DNA from: Bacillus sp. FJAT-27445
Lineage (GTDB): Bacteria > Bacillota > Bacilli > Bacillales > Cytobacillaceae
Length of the DNA stretch: 64,000 bases
Assembly (NCBI RefSeq): GCF_001510665.1
Contig: NZ_LMTI01000004.1
Location: 310,001-374,000 of the forward strand
Direction of reading: 5' to 3'
Shown here: positions 43,054-50,388 of the stretch, in pieces
How the letters are laid out: every line of letters starts with the position of its first letter
Position numbering within the stretch: the first letter of the stretch is position 1
Translations under genes and position numbers: made by a program
The notes under the pieces: generated by a model
Databases searched by the model: none
What the model was told of the DNA's origin: nothing
Seen by the model: the letters and a program-made list of their open reading frames with translations, nothing else

Positions 43054-44925
43054 TTATTTTTTTGGCTTCACCAGGAAATAACCTGTCATTTCCTGATGAA
43101 GAGCCGAGCAGAAGTTTGTGCAGTAGAGCGGGAATGTTCCAGCTTTATCAGCCGTGAACGTTACAGTATTGGTCTGGCCTGGCTGCACTTCCATGTTCAG
43201 GTCATAGCTGTTAATTGCAAAGCCATGTGTAATGTCCTGGTCAAAATCGATATTAGTCAGGTGAATGATAACCTTGTCACCTTGATTCACTTCAATTTGG
43301 TCTGGGCGCTTTGCTTTTGCGTCAAAAACAAATTTCGAACGCATCGCAATCCCGTATACATGGACTTCATTTCCTTTGCGGACAATTTTTGTGTCCTCTT
43401 GTTTATAAACCGCGTCCTTATTCTTTTTATCTTCAGGATAAACAGTAATAGTTTTTATTTTATCCGCCTTGATCATCTGGGCATAATGCGGCTCAGGGTT
43501 AACGGGTGCCGATTGAATGACCTCCATTTTTTTGCCGGACAGGTCGATCAGCTGCATGGACTCTGGATGTGAAGGGCCAACAGACAGATAGCTGTCCTTG
43601 GCGATTTTATTTAGGGCAATGATGTACTTTCCATCTGGAGCAACCGTATCGCCTTCAGCTGCAACAGAATGGCCTGGTGAATATTGGACCGGTACACGGT
43701 CGAGCGTTTCACCTGTTTGTGGATTCCATTTTACAATTTCGGAGGTAATGAACATGGTTGTATAGGCCATACCTTTATCGTCAAACTGAGTGTGAAGCGG
43801 CCCGAGTGCGTTCTCCGGATTGACCTCGCGTTCCATAACGGATTCATAATTCAGTACAGGAATGCCGTTTCTTTCCCCTTTAAAATCCTTATTTTCGACC
43901 GCTTTGAATGCCTTTTCAAACGAAAATACAGTCATCGCCGGAGCCAATTTCCCTGAGGCAATAAAGTATTTCCCGTCTGGAGTTACATCCACACCGTGCG
44001 GGGATTTGGCGACAGGAACGAGATATATGCCGCCTTTGTGTTTTTCAGGAAAAATCATTTTTTGCCCTGTTACAGTATCATATTCGCCGTCCTTGACCAT
44101 TTTTTCAAGTTCTCTCCAGTTGAACAGAACGACGTAATCACGGTCCGCCTTTGAGGCATTAATTTCAAGATTGGTTGTCGCTTCTTCTGTATTGTAGGTT
44201 GTCAAAACGGCCCAATCCTTGGACATTTTCTTTCCAGCGTCGGAAAGATCAAAGGACCATGGCGGAAGAGCTACCTGATATGCGATATTGAGCTTTTCCT
44301 TTTTTTCATCAAAAGTAACGGCAGACATTACACCGCGGTATTTTTCACTGTAATCATCCAGCTCGGCGTATTCGCTTCCGATTGGGACCGCGAATCGTGT
44401 TGGCAGAAACATGTACTCCGTGTTTTCGGTTACGAATGCCGCGCAGTGTGGGCCGCTTGTATTCGGGACATTGATGATATCGCGTACAGTGAATGTTTCA
44501 AGGTTCATAACGGCTGCCCGGCTATTGCCGACGTCGGTCGCAAACATATACTTTCCATCATAGTCCCCGTTCGTTTCGGAAAAGGCGGGGTGATGGAGAT
44601 CTCCCCAGGTATAGCCGCCGAGCATTTTCTTGGAATGATCATCCCAGCCGTAGCCGGTTGCTGAATCCTGTGAAAAAACCGGGACGGTCCTAATATGCCT
44701 CATCGATGGAACGCCGTAGATAAACATTTGGCCGGAATGGCCTCCAGATGCGAATAGGTAATATTCATCCTTTTTGCCGAATGGGACATATACTTTCTCG
44801 GCATTCGATTTCGTATCAGCAACCTGGCCTTCTTTGGCGGTACTAGGTGAAAAGTCGCCAAAGAACAGTGTCGCCGCCGTAAATCCCGCGAGGAGTCCCG
44901 AAGCGGCAGGAATCCATTTTTTCAT
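43054..44925 (-). CDS. nosZ: NosZ, clade II nitrous oxide reductase
   Basis: A 623-residue protein. The signal is MKKWIPAASGLLAGFTAATL, a Sec-type signal without twin arginines, which distinguishes clade II from clade I NosZ. The seven CuZ His are visible in DLHHP, GPHCAA, SPHGVD, PLHTQF, GHSVA and EPHY. The CuA motif is CTNFCSALHQEM at C602, C606, H610 and M613. It reduces N2O to N2 at the outer face of the membrane. The gene comes after a cytochrome c gene and before the NosB-like gene. AGGGGTGC precedes the ATG. Confidence 0.95.
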   Translation of the reverse strand: MKKWIPAASGLLAGFTAATLFFGDFSPSTAKEGQVADTKSNAEKVYVPFGKKDEYYLFASGGHSGQMFIYGVPSMRHIRTVPVFSQDSATGYGWDDHSKKMLGGYTWGDLHHPAFSETNGDYDGKYMFATDVGNSRAAVMNLETFTVRDIINVPNTSGPHCAAFVTENTEYMFLPTRFAVPIGSEYAELDDYSEKYRGVMSAVTFDEKKEKLNIAYQVALPPWSFDLSDAGKKMSKDWAVLTTYNTEEATTNLEINASKADRDYVVLFNWRELEKMVKDGEYDTVTGQKMIFPEKHKGGIYLVPVAKSPHGVDVTPDGKYFIASGKLAPAMTVFSFEKAFKAVENKDFKGERNGIPVLNYESVMEREVNPENALGPLHTQFDDKGMAYTTMFITSEIVKWNPQTGETLDRVPVQYSPGHSVAAEGDTVAPDGKYIIALNKIAKDSYLSVGPSHPESMQLIDLSGKKMEVIQSAPVNPEPHYAQMIKADKIKTITVYPEDKKNKDAVYKQEDTKIVRKGNEVHVYGIAMRSKFVFDAKAKRPDQIEVNQGDKVIIHLTNIDFDQDITHGFAINSYDLNMEVQPGQTNTVTFTADKAGTFPLYCTNFCSALHQEMTGYFLVKPKK

Positions 44926-44985
44926 GTTTTATTGCACCCCTTTAAAGTAAGTTTTATAAAAAATTGGTTTGGTCCAATCCGGAGT

Positions 44986-45432
44986 TTATTTTTTCTCGGA
45001 TGCTAGCTTCAAGAGATCAACGATTTGGGTAATTTCCTCATCCTTTAACGGATTGCCGCCAATAACTCCCGACATTACCGCGGATGTTGGTTCCTTCATG
45101 AATTCATTGATCGGTTTTCCATGCTTTCCTTCTACATTCTTGAAGGCATTGGTCAAATCCGGGCCGGTTGCGCCTCCCTGAAGATTCAGGCCTTCCACTG
45201 AGTGGCAGCCGAGGCATCCTTTTACGGAAAGGATATCGGAATCAGCTGAAGTAGAAGTTTCCTGCACCTTTCCTTGGTCATTATCTTCCTTTACTGCTTC
45301 CTGCGGGGATGCCTGTTCTGTTTTTGCTTTGGAGACATCCTCCCCGCTCCCGTTAATCACTTCAAAGACGACATAGCCAACACCCAGTCCTAAAAATGTA
45401 CAAATGATGAATGTAAGTATTGAACCTTTCAT
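44986..45432 (-). CDS. Membrane-anchored cytochrome c of the nos cluster
   Basis: A 148-residue protein with an N-terminal membrane helix (TFIICTFLGLGVGYVVFEVI), an Asp/Glu/Gln-rich linker and a heme c domain with CLGCH (C73, C76, H77). The EFMKEPTSAVMSG stretch contains Met candidates for the axial ligand. It is the first gene of the nos operon and likely feeds electrons from the membrane to NosZ, as NosC-type proteins do. GGAGGAGGGGG precedes the ATG. Confidence 0.88.
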   Translation of the reverse strand: MKGSILTFIICTFLGLGVGYVVFEVINGSGEDVSKAKTEQASPQEAVKEDNDQGKVQETSTSADSDILSVKGCLGCHSVEGLNLQGGATGPDLTNAFKNVEGKHGKPINEFMKEPTSAVMSGVIGGNPLKDEEITQIVDLLKLASEKK

Positions 45433-45465
45433 CCTTCCCCCTCCTCCTATGCGTTAAGCAATTTC

Positions 45466-45471
45466 ATTCTA
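45466..45471 (-). promoter_or_regulatory. -10 element of the nos operon promoter
   Basis: On the minus strand TAGAAT, one mismatch from TATAAT. The start site would fall near 45459, placing the FNR-like box at about -41.5. No -35 is needed if FNR activates. Confidence 0.5.
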
Positions 45472-45492
45472 ATTGAGAAGGAAGTATCAAAT

Positions 45493-45508
45493 TGTGACCT
45501 ATTGCACA
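45493..45508 (-). promoter_or_regulatory. FNR/CRP-type box upstream of nosC-nosZ
   Basis: TGTGACCTATTGCACA matches the FNR consensus TGTGA-N6-TCACA with one mismatch (GCACA). Its centre lies 41.5 bases upstream of the start site predicted from TAGAAT. This spacing is typical of class II activation by FNR. It would switch on N2O reductase under oxygen limitation. Confidence 0.6.
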
Positions 45509-45797
45509 CCTAAGTGGGAATAATGTGAAGATTTTGTGAAGATAGGAATTCGCTTTTCACAAGATTCATCAGGGGGAAAACAGTCGGAAAAGTTCCTCTA
45601 AAAACCAGTTTAGGCAGGGGAGGTGTGGAATCCATCACACCCTTGGAAAATCATTAAGTATAAAATTGGAGTGTTCCTTACTTTCCTCGGGGGAGAGATG
45701 CTGGTCAGAAATATCATAAAGATTAGCGGTATGTGGTGGCAGTACCTTTCCGTCAACCATCGTTTATCAATTGAGACTGAAATGGAGGAGTTTAAGC

Positions 45798-46115
45798 TTG
45801 TTGAAATTTCTTGTTTTTGTTTTACTGCCTATTACACTAGTATTATTGGCTATTTTCGCCCAAGAGCTTTTTGAACTACATAAACAGGAAAAGGAAGAGA
45901 AAAAGAGCCTTGTAAGGGAAGGGATGGAAGGATACCTGGATCAACTATTCGGATATCGGAATGCGAAGGTATTCAAAGTTGTTTACGATGCCGATGGCAA
46001 TGAAAGGTATATGGTATATTTCCCATCCTACGCCTGGTTTAAGGAACCAACCTACAAGTGGTACGAAGTCTATCAGGTTCAAAACGGCTACCGGCACAGT
46101 GAAATCACAAAATAA
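45798..46115 (+). CDS. Small membrane-anchored hypothetical protein
   Basis: About 105 residues with one N-terminal transmembrane segment (FLVFVLLPITLVLLAIF) and a charged tail carrying LREGMEGYLDQLFGYRNAKV and DADGNERYMVYF. The TTG at 45798 is preferred because GGAGG at 45784-45788 is about 9 bases upstream; the in-frame TTG at 45801 is also possible. No known family is recognised. Confidence 0.5.
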   Translation: MLKFLVFVLLPITLVLLAIFAQELFELHKQEKEEKKSLVREGMEGYLDQLFGYRNAKVFKVVYDADGNERYMVYFPSYAWFKEPTYKWYEVYQVQNGYRHSEITK

Positions 46116-46181
46116 CAAACGTGATCCAACTTGTAAGGCCATTTTTACGAACTCGGAAACCCGAAAAAGAATAAAGCAGTA

Positions 46182-46233
46182 AAGCAGGGGACGTATCCAG
46201 TGCCTCAATAAGTCACTGGATACGTCCCCTGCA
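46182..46233. repeat. GGGGACGTATCCAGTGCCTC repeat, complete palindromic copy
   Basis: Arms GCAGGGGACGTATCCAGTG and CACTGGATACGTCCCCTGC surround a CCTCAATAAGT loop. It lies between two convergent genes, so the hairpin may act as a terminator in both directions. Confidence 0.85.
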
Positions 46234-46251
46234 TCTCTGTTTTCATCTCAC

Positions 46252-46605
46252 TTAAGAGATTTGCGCTATGTATTCGGCGTTTGATTGGTGTTCGTCTTTG
46301 CTTTGGACTTTATCGATTTTCTCGACAAACATGTTGAAGACCCTTTTCTTTTCTTCAAGGTCCTTAATTTCTGACTTTAGTTTATTGAATCGTTCCTCAA
46401 ACGGTCTATGGTAAATTTCGCGGATGGTTCGGATAATCTCTTCGTTGACTGTGGACTGGGTGACCTGCTTGGTAATGCTGAACTTATAATTGTACACCAC
46501 GAGCTCCTGCTTTACCTTTTCGTATTCCTTATCGATCTCCGCGAGTAATTCTAAAATTTCCTCTTTCCATTCATTCAGTGATTTTTTTAAGTATGATGAA
46601 TCCAT
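46252..46605 (-). CDS. Coiled-coil hypothetical protein
   Basis: A 117-residue, charged and mostly helical protein: LNEWKEEILELLAEIDKEYE at the start and ERFNKLKSEIKDLEEKKRVF near the end. No known motif. It starts with ATG preceded by GAAGGAGAAGG. It may be a small cytosolic protein; the function is unknown. Confidence 0.65.
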   Translation of the reverse strand: MDSSYLKKSLNEWKEEILELLAEIDKEYEKVKQELVVYNYKFSITKQVTQSTVNEEIIRTIREIYHRPFEERFNKLKSEIKDLEEKKRVFNMFVEKIDKVQSKDEHQSNAEYIAQIS

Positions 46606-46750
46606 AACCCTTCTCCTTCACGGTAAAATATACGAGAAAATGCTTCTTCCATTCTAGCATGCGTAAATTACAAGGAGTTTTCGGGCAAGTTACAGTTTTG
46701 GGCCAGTAGATTAAAAAGAAGTAACAACAAAGCTACTAAAGCTACTTTTA

Positions 46751-46890
46751 AAATCCGGATTAGCGACAAAGATTGGCCAAGATCCGGAAAAGGTGTCCCT
46801 CAAATCAGGATGAGTGACAAAGTATGGCTAATATCCGGAAAGGATGTCACTCAAATCCGGATGAGTGAAAAAAACTCTGGCTAAAATTGT
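46751..46890. repeat. 51-bp tandem repeat, about 2.7 copies
   Basis: AAATCCGG, AAATCAGG and AAATCCGG begin units at 46751, 46802 and 46853, exactly 51 bases apart. Shared parts are GATGAGTGACAAA, GGCTAA and TCCGGAAA followed by a GTGTC(A)CTC-type segment. Units differ at a few positions, which suggests an old array. The array lies between two minus-strand genes and has no coding frame. Confidence 0.8.
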
Positions 46891-46935
46891 CGTGGCAGAA
46901 ATCAACACATTAGTTAAACACTTTTTGTAGAAGTG

Positions 46936-47271
46936 TCAATCCTTTTTGCCACCCTCATCTTCCTCCACAACCTCCTGGATATCGACGTCCTGATGCGCGA
47001 TGATTCCCTGGGCGTATTGATTGAGGGTATCCAGGCCAGTATCTTCACCCAATTCATAGTTGAATGAGTCGTTTGTCTCTCTTTCCTCCAAAGAAGCAAA
47101 AAGGTCGTGTATATCGGCATTGTCTCCGGAAACGGTGCCGAATCCCTGGTTATGCTTTTTATAGCTCGTAAAGCCGCTGGGAAGATTGTTTCCGAGATTT
47201 ACGCAAGAGGCGCCCTCGACTGTTCCAATGTTGATTTTGCCGATAAAAAATGATGGGGAAAATTTATTCAT
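46936..47271 (-). CDS. GerPA/GerPF-like spore protein with an acidic tail
   Basis: A 111-residue protein. Its N-terminal half SPSFFIGKINIGTVEGASCV, NLGNNLPSGFTSYKKHN, QGFGTVSGDN matches the GerPA/GerPF pattern (GxxxINSxxGxxxxxGDxxxxSPxSxSKTxxGxG). The C-terminal half, rich in Asp and Glu (EVVEEDEGGKKD), is extra; family members usually have about 70 residues. GerP proteins act in the inner coat and let germinants pass. The ATG at 47271 is preferred because GGAAAGGA is 8 bases upstream. Confidence 0.75.
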   Translation of the reverse strand: MNKFSPSFFIGKINIGTVEGASCVNLGNNLPSGFTSYKKHNQGFGTVSGDNADIHDLFASLEERETNDSFNYELGEDTGLDTLNQYAQGIIAHQDVDIQEVVEEDEGGKKD

Positions 47272-47644
47272 CGTTTTTATCCTTTCCGTCAATTAGGGAA
47301 TAAGAAACCGGGTTGCCACTAATCAGTACCTGAATATCCAAGTCGCTGGTTTCTGTTTCCGATGATTCCATAACATTATCCAACTCGGGCTCATCCAGTT
47401 TCTTTTTGGTATGCACCTTTGGGGAAAAGGTATTGCCAAGGTTCAACATCCCGCTTAATTCCTTAATATCCAATTTCTCTAGGTGAAAGGCGAGTTCCTC
47501 AAGGTTCAGTTCATTTAGATGAAGATCCTTTATCTGAATATCAAAATGGAATTTCGCATTCTTAGAATCTTTCATGGCATTTTCGAGCCTGTCCAATCTT
47601 TCAGCAAAATCCTGGAGGCTTTCAATGATTCTTTCTGTACTCAT
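47264..47644 (-). CDS. GerPC-like coiled-coil protein
   Basis: A 126-residue protein. Residues 5-28 form a coiled coil (IIESLQDFAERLDRLENAMK). The middle IKDLHLNELNLEELAFHLEK then LDIKELSGMLNLGNTF resembles the GerPC segment 'FDQLKIE.LEGTLNIG'. The tail is Ser/Glu/Asp-rich. It begins 23 bases inside the upstream gene, so the genes are tightly coupled. Probably sporulation-specific. Confidence 0.55.
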   Translation of the reverse strand: MSTERIIESLQDFAERLDRLENAMKDSKNAKFHFDIQIKDLHLNELNLEELAFHLEKLDIKELSGMLNLGNTFSPKVHTKKKLDEPELDNVMESSETETSDLDIQVLISGNPVSYSLIDGKDKNDE

Positions 47645-47855
47645 TAACCTCAGATCCTTTTAATAGTCCATTTTTATCCTGAAGAAAGAGAGAATGGTTA
47701 TTATCAACCTTGCTGCCCTTTCCTTTAATCGAACCGAAGCCCTCGTTTATTTCCGTTTTGCTGATTCTTCCGTCTTGAATGTTTGTCCCTAAAAACAGGC
47801 CTGATGAAGAATGGATTCTGTTGATTTTCAATCCGCTGTATCGAATGACCGTCAT
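47622..47855 (-). CDS. GerPF-like spore protein
   Basis: A 77-residue protein: VIRYSGLKINRIHSSSGLF, LGTNIQDGRISKTEINEGFG and SIKGKGSKVDNNHSLFLQD follow the GerPA/GerPF pattern of two strands, a G-rich middle and an Asn-rich end. AGGAGGAG lies close upstream of the ATG. It overlaps the GerPC-like gene and follows the Hsp20 gene. Confidence 0.65.
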   Translation of the reverse strand: MTVIRYSGLKINRIHSSSGLFLGTNIQDGRISKTEINEGFGSIKGKGSKVDNNHSLFLQDKNGLLKGSEVNEYRKNH

Positions 47856-47890
47856 GGCGCTCCTCCTCGCAGGTATCGCTTTTAATGGTA

Positions 47891-48256
47891 TTAAAAAGGA
47901 ATGGTAATTGTTAAAATTCCGTTTTCCAATTCTGCCTTCATGTTACCTGTTAAACAGTTTTCAGGAAGGATGATTTTTCTTTGAAAAGGGCCGTAAAACC
48001 TTTCCTGCTGGAGCATCTGTTTGAAATCGTCAAATAATGGAGGGATAACTCCGCTGATGATAATGCTGCCGGCGCTTATACCAAGCTTTACATCCTGAGG
48101 CTTTGCACCTGCTAAGTCCGCTGAAATAAAAAGCGAGTCTTCTGTACGGATGCAATCTATACGCGGGCCAATTAAAGGGGCGACTTCTGTCAAAAGCTCC
48201 ATGAAATCACTGCCCAGAGTTTTTTTTATTCGGGAACGATGGCCCTTCTTTTTCAC
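47891..48256 (-). CDS. Hsp20/alpha-crystallin family protein
   Basis: A 121-residue protein. Its core, RTEDSLFISADLAGAKPQDV, KLGISAGSIIISGVIPP and RKIILPENCLTGNMKAELE with the ending NGILTITIPF, is an alpha-crystallin domain without the usual N-terminal arm, and the end carries an I-x-I/V-like tail. Small heat-shock proteins keep other proteins soluble; several Bacillus Hsp20-like proteins are spore-coat proteins (CotM, CotP). The GTG start is preceded by GAAAGG. It lies within the GerP-like cluster, suggesting a spore role. Confidence 0.82.
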   Translation of the reverse strand: MKKKGHRSRIKKTLGSDFMELLTEVAPLIGPRIDCIRTEDSLFISADLAGAKPQDVKLGISAGSIIISGVIPPLFDDFKQMLQQERFYGPFQRKIILPENCLTGNMKAELENGILTITIPF

Positions 48257-48438
48257 AGGTTCACAACCTTTCGAATGAATAAGCGGAATAAGCTTTACTA
48301 TTACTTATATGTAAAAAAAGGGCTCTAATGCTACGAGATTCAATGTTTTAGAGAAACTGCGCCTTCCTCCAGTCCGTTTCAAGAGGTAAGCGGGTGATTA
48401 AAGCGGAAATCAGCAGCAAAGTTTAACAAAGCCATTAA

Positions 48439-48474
48439 TAAAAAAGCAGCCTTGCCGCAACTTGCGGCTAGGCT
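48439..48474 (-). terminator. Terminator between the GerP-like genes and Hsp20
   Basis: On the minus strand, AGCCTAGCCGCAA / TTGCGGCAAGGCT arms are followed by CTTTTTT. It separates the two GerP-like genes upstream (48772-49254 and 48494-48739) from the Hsp20-containing unit. Confidence 0.85.
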
Positions 48475-48493
48475 GAATTTCGCTCTCTTACCC

Positions 48494-48739
48494 TTAAAGT
48501 GTCTGGCCTTGCCCGCTTGGTGATATGTTAGCATTATTCATTTGGCCATCAATAAAGTCCAGGTCGTTAATGACAGATCCGTTAGCTGAATTAAAAACGT
48601 TCCCCGCGAAAAATCCTTGCCCGTTATTCACCTTCCTGTGGGCGGCCCAGCCTGGGAGTTGGTTCTGTCCAACTGAGACGGCTGAATTCGTATTCTGGGA
48701 ATTAATATTGATTGCTCCAACTCCGAAGGTAATTGCCAC
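48494..48739 (-). CDS. GerPA/GerPF-like spore protein
   Basis: An 81-residue protein: AITFGVGAININSQNTNSA, VSVGQNQLPGWAAHRKVNNG, QGFFAGNVFNSANG then VINDLDFIDGQ. The 'INS ... G.N ... K.N.GQG ... D.D.ID' order is that of GerPA/GerPF. GGAGGAGGG is about 10 bases before the GTG. It follows the next gene at a short distance and ends at a terminator. Confidence 0.72.
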   Translation of the reverse strand: MAITFGVGAININSQNTNSAVSVGQNQLPGWAAHRKVNNGQGFFAGNVFNSANGSVINDLDFIDGQMNNANISPSGQGQTL

Positions 48740-48771
48740 CTAAATCCCTCCTCCTGAAGGCCGGTAAAAAA

Positions 48772-49254
48772 TTATGAGTGTGTGAATTGATTGATTTGGG
48801 AATCAATTATATCCTGGTCAGAAATATAGGTAGCATTTCTTTCGTTTTGTATGTTGCCAATCATTCTTCCCTGGCCGGCATTTCGTTTGCTATGCGAGCT
48901 CCATCCATTTAGGTCATTTTCACCAACGGTTAGGGCTGCACAGGAATCAAGCACATTTACATTTATCCCAACGACATCAACATGATTAAGACTGCTATTG
49001 GGCCCGCGTTCTATAATGCTGAAGGCATTACTGTTAATTGGGGTATCCACTAAATCATTGTCAATGACATAGCTATAGTTCCCGGAAATCTGGCTATTGC
49101 TCATTGACCCAAAGCCGTAATTCGTTTTACGGTGGGAAGACCAGTTATTGGCATAATTAATGCCAACAAAAATTCCTGAGGCTGTATCAATGGAATTCAC
49201 ATCAATATGATCAACAATTACCCGGTTCCTGATTCGATTCCGTCCCATTTTCAT
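48772..49254 (-). CDS. GerPA/GerPF-like spore protein with a duplicated domain
   Basis: A 160-residue protein with two GerPA/GerPF units: HIDVNSIDTASGIFVGINYA followed by WSSHRKTNYGFG and VIDNDLVDTPI, and NVNVLDSCAALTVGENDLNG followed by WSSHSKRNAGQGRMIG and YISDQDIIDSQI. About half of the usual GerP proteins are a single such unit. GGAGATTGG precedes the ATG. It heads a two-gene transcript with the single-domain protein. Confidence 0.72.
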   Translation of the reverse strand: MKMGRNRIRNRVIVDHIDVNSIDTASGIFVGINYANNWSSHRKTNYGFGSMSNSQISGNYSYVIDNDLVDTPINSNAFSIIERGPNSSLNHVDVVGINVNVLDSCAALTVGENDLNGWSSHSKRNAGQGRMIGNIQNERNATYISDQDIIDSQINQFTHS

Positions 49255-49633
49255 ACCAATCTCCTGGTTTTTATGACAAATATATAGTGTAGACTATGCT
49301 TCAATCTAAAAAAAAGTTCGTTATCCTAAATGAGGGACGATGGTTCCTGGCAAAGGATGTTTCGTAAAAAATGGAGCAAAGCTTTTCCTTTGAAAGCTGC
49401 TTAAACTTACGCATAGAAAATGCCCGCTGTTTTTCCTTGACTACTCATTTACCGGGGGTATACTTCTTAATAAGGCAATTGGGAAAGGGTTTACAATTTA
49501 AGAAAGTGAAGCAATGACGTCTATTTTGCCGCACGATATAAAAGAAGAAAATAAATTACGGCAATGGGGGCAGCCATTCTTGTCCTCCGAGGATAGAATT
49601 ATGGAGATTATCTCAGAAGGTGACGTGAATGGT

Positions 49634-50353
49634 ATGATCCGAATTTTTAATAGTGAACAGGAAGTTGCTCGCCAAATTGCCAATGAAATGAAAGAGCATG
49701 TAATCAGCGAAGCAAATCCAGTTTTATGTTTGGCGTCAGGCAGCACTCCCAAAAAATCCTACCAGCTGTTTGCTACCGACATGACAGGACAGCATGAGCT
49801 GAAAAAAGTGAAATTTGTAAGCCTTGATGAATGGGTCGGAATCCGCCGTGAATTGGAGGGCAGCTGCTATCAAATGCTTAATCAGGATTTATTTTCTCAT
49901 TTGGAGCTGAAGCCACAACAAATTGAATTCTTTGATGGGACCGCTGATGATCTGCTGGAGGAGTGTTCGAAAATTGATCGTTTCATAGAGGACCATCCAA
50001 TAACGTTCAGTTTAATTGGGGTGGGCATGAATGGCCATATTGGCTTGAATGAGCCTGGGTGCCAGTTGTTGGCTCATAGCAGTGTGGTCGATTTATCTGA
50101 AACAACAAAGGAAGTGGCCCAGAAGTATTTTTCAAAACCAACAAAACTTGAAAAAGGCATTACGTTGGGATTAAAGCAGATAAGGCAAAGCAAGCGTGTG
50201 ATTGTAGCGATTACCGGTGAAAGGAAAGCTGAAATCGTAAAGGAAATGGCTTTTCTAAAGGAGAGGAAACTGCCTGCCCAGGAGCTACTTGGCTATGAAC
50301 ATATTGATTTCTATTTGGATAAGGCGGCAGCGAAACATCTAAAGTGTAATTAA
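49634..50353 (+). CDS. Glucosamine/galactosamine-6-phosphate deaminase family protein
   Basis: A 239-residue protein beginning MIRIFNSEQEVARQIANEM, with the conserved LASGSTPKKSY, FVSLDEWVG and GVGMNGHIGLNEPG motifs. In NagB the last motif normally reads DGH; here it is NGH, as in AgaI-type galactosamine-6-phosphate enzymes. It likely converts an amino-sugar phosphate to a ketose phosphate and ammonia. The ATG at 49634 is preferred because the earlier ATG at 49514 lies inside a repeat-like sequence (AAAGTGAAGCAATGA) and would add 40 unrelated residues. It precedes a GH4 gene. Confidence 0.72.
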   Translation: MIRIFNSEQEVARQIANEMKEHVISEANPVLCLASGSTPKKSYQLFATDMTGQHELKKVKFVSLDEWVGIRRELEGSCYQMLNQDLFSHLELKPQQIEFFDGTADDLLEECSKIDRFIEDHPITFSLIGVGMNGHIGLNEPGCQLLAHSSVVDLSETTKEVAQKYFSKPTKLEKGITLGLKQIRQSKRVIVAITGERKAEIVKEMAFLKERKLPAQELLGYEHIDFYLDKAAAKHLKCN

Positions 50354-50388
50354 GAGAGTTATAGAGGAAAAGTCGGAAGGAGAAGCAT

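Noticed and set aside
46740-46890. The short-unit repeat array considered as a CRISPR
   Set aside because: The repeats are tandem without unique spacers, so it is not a CRISPR array.
49514-49633. The extended N-terminus of the deaminase gene
   Set aside because: The first 40 residues lie inside repeat-like sequence and lack homology; the ATG at 49634 gives a family-like start.
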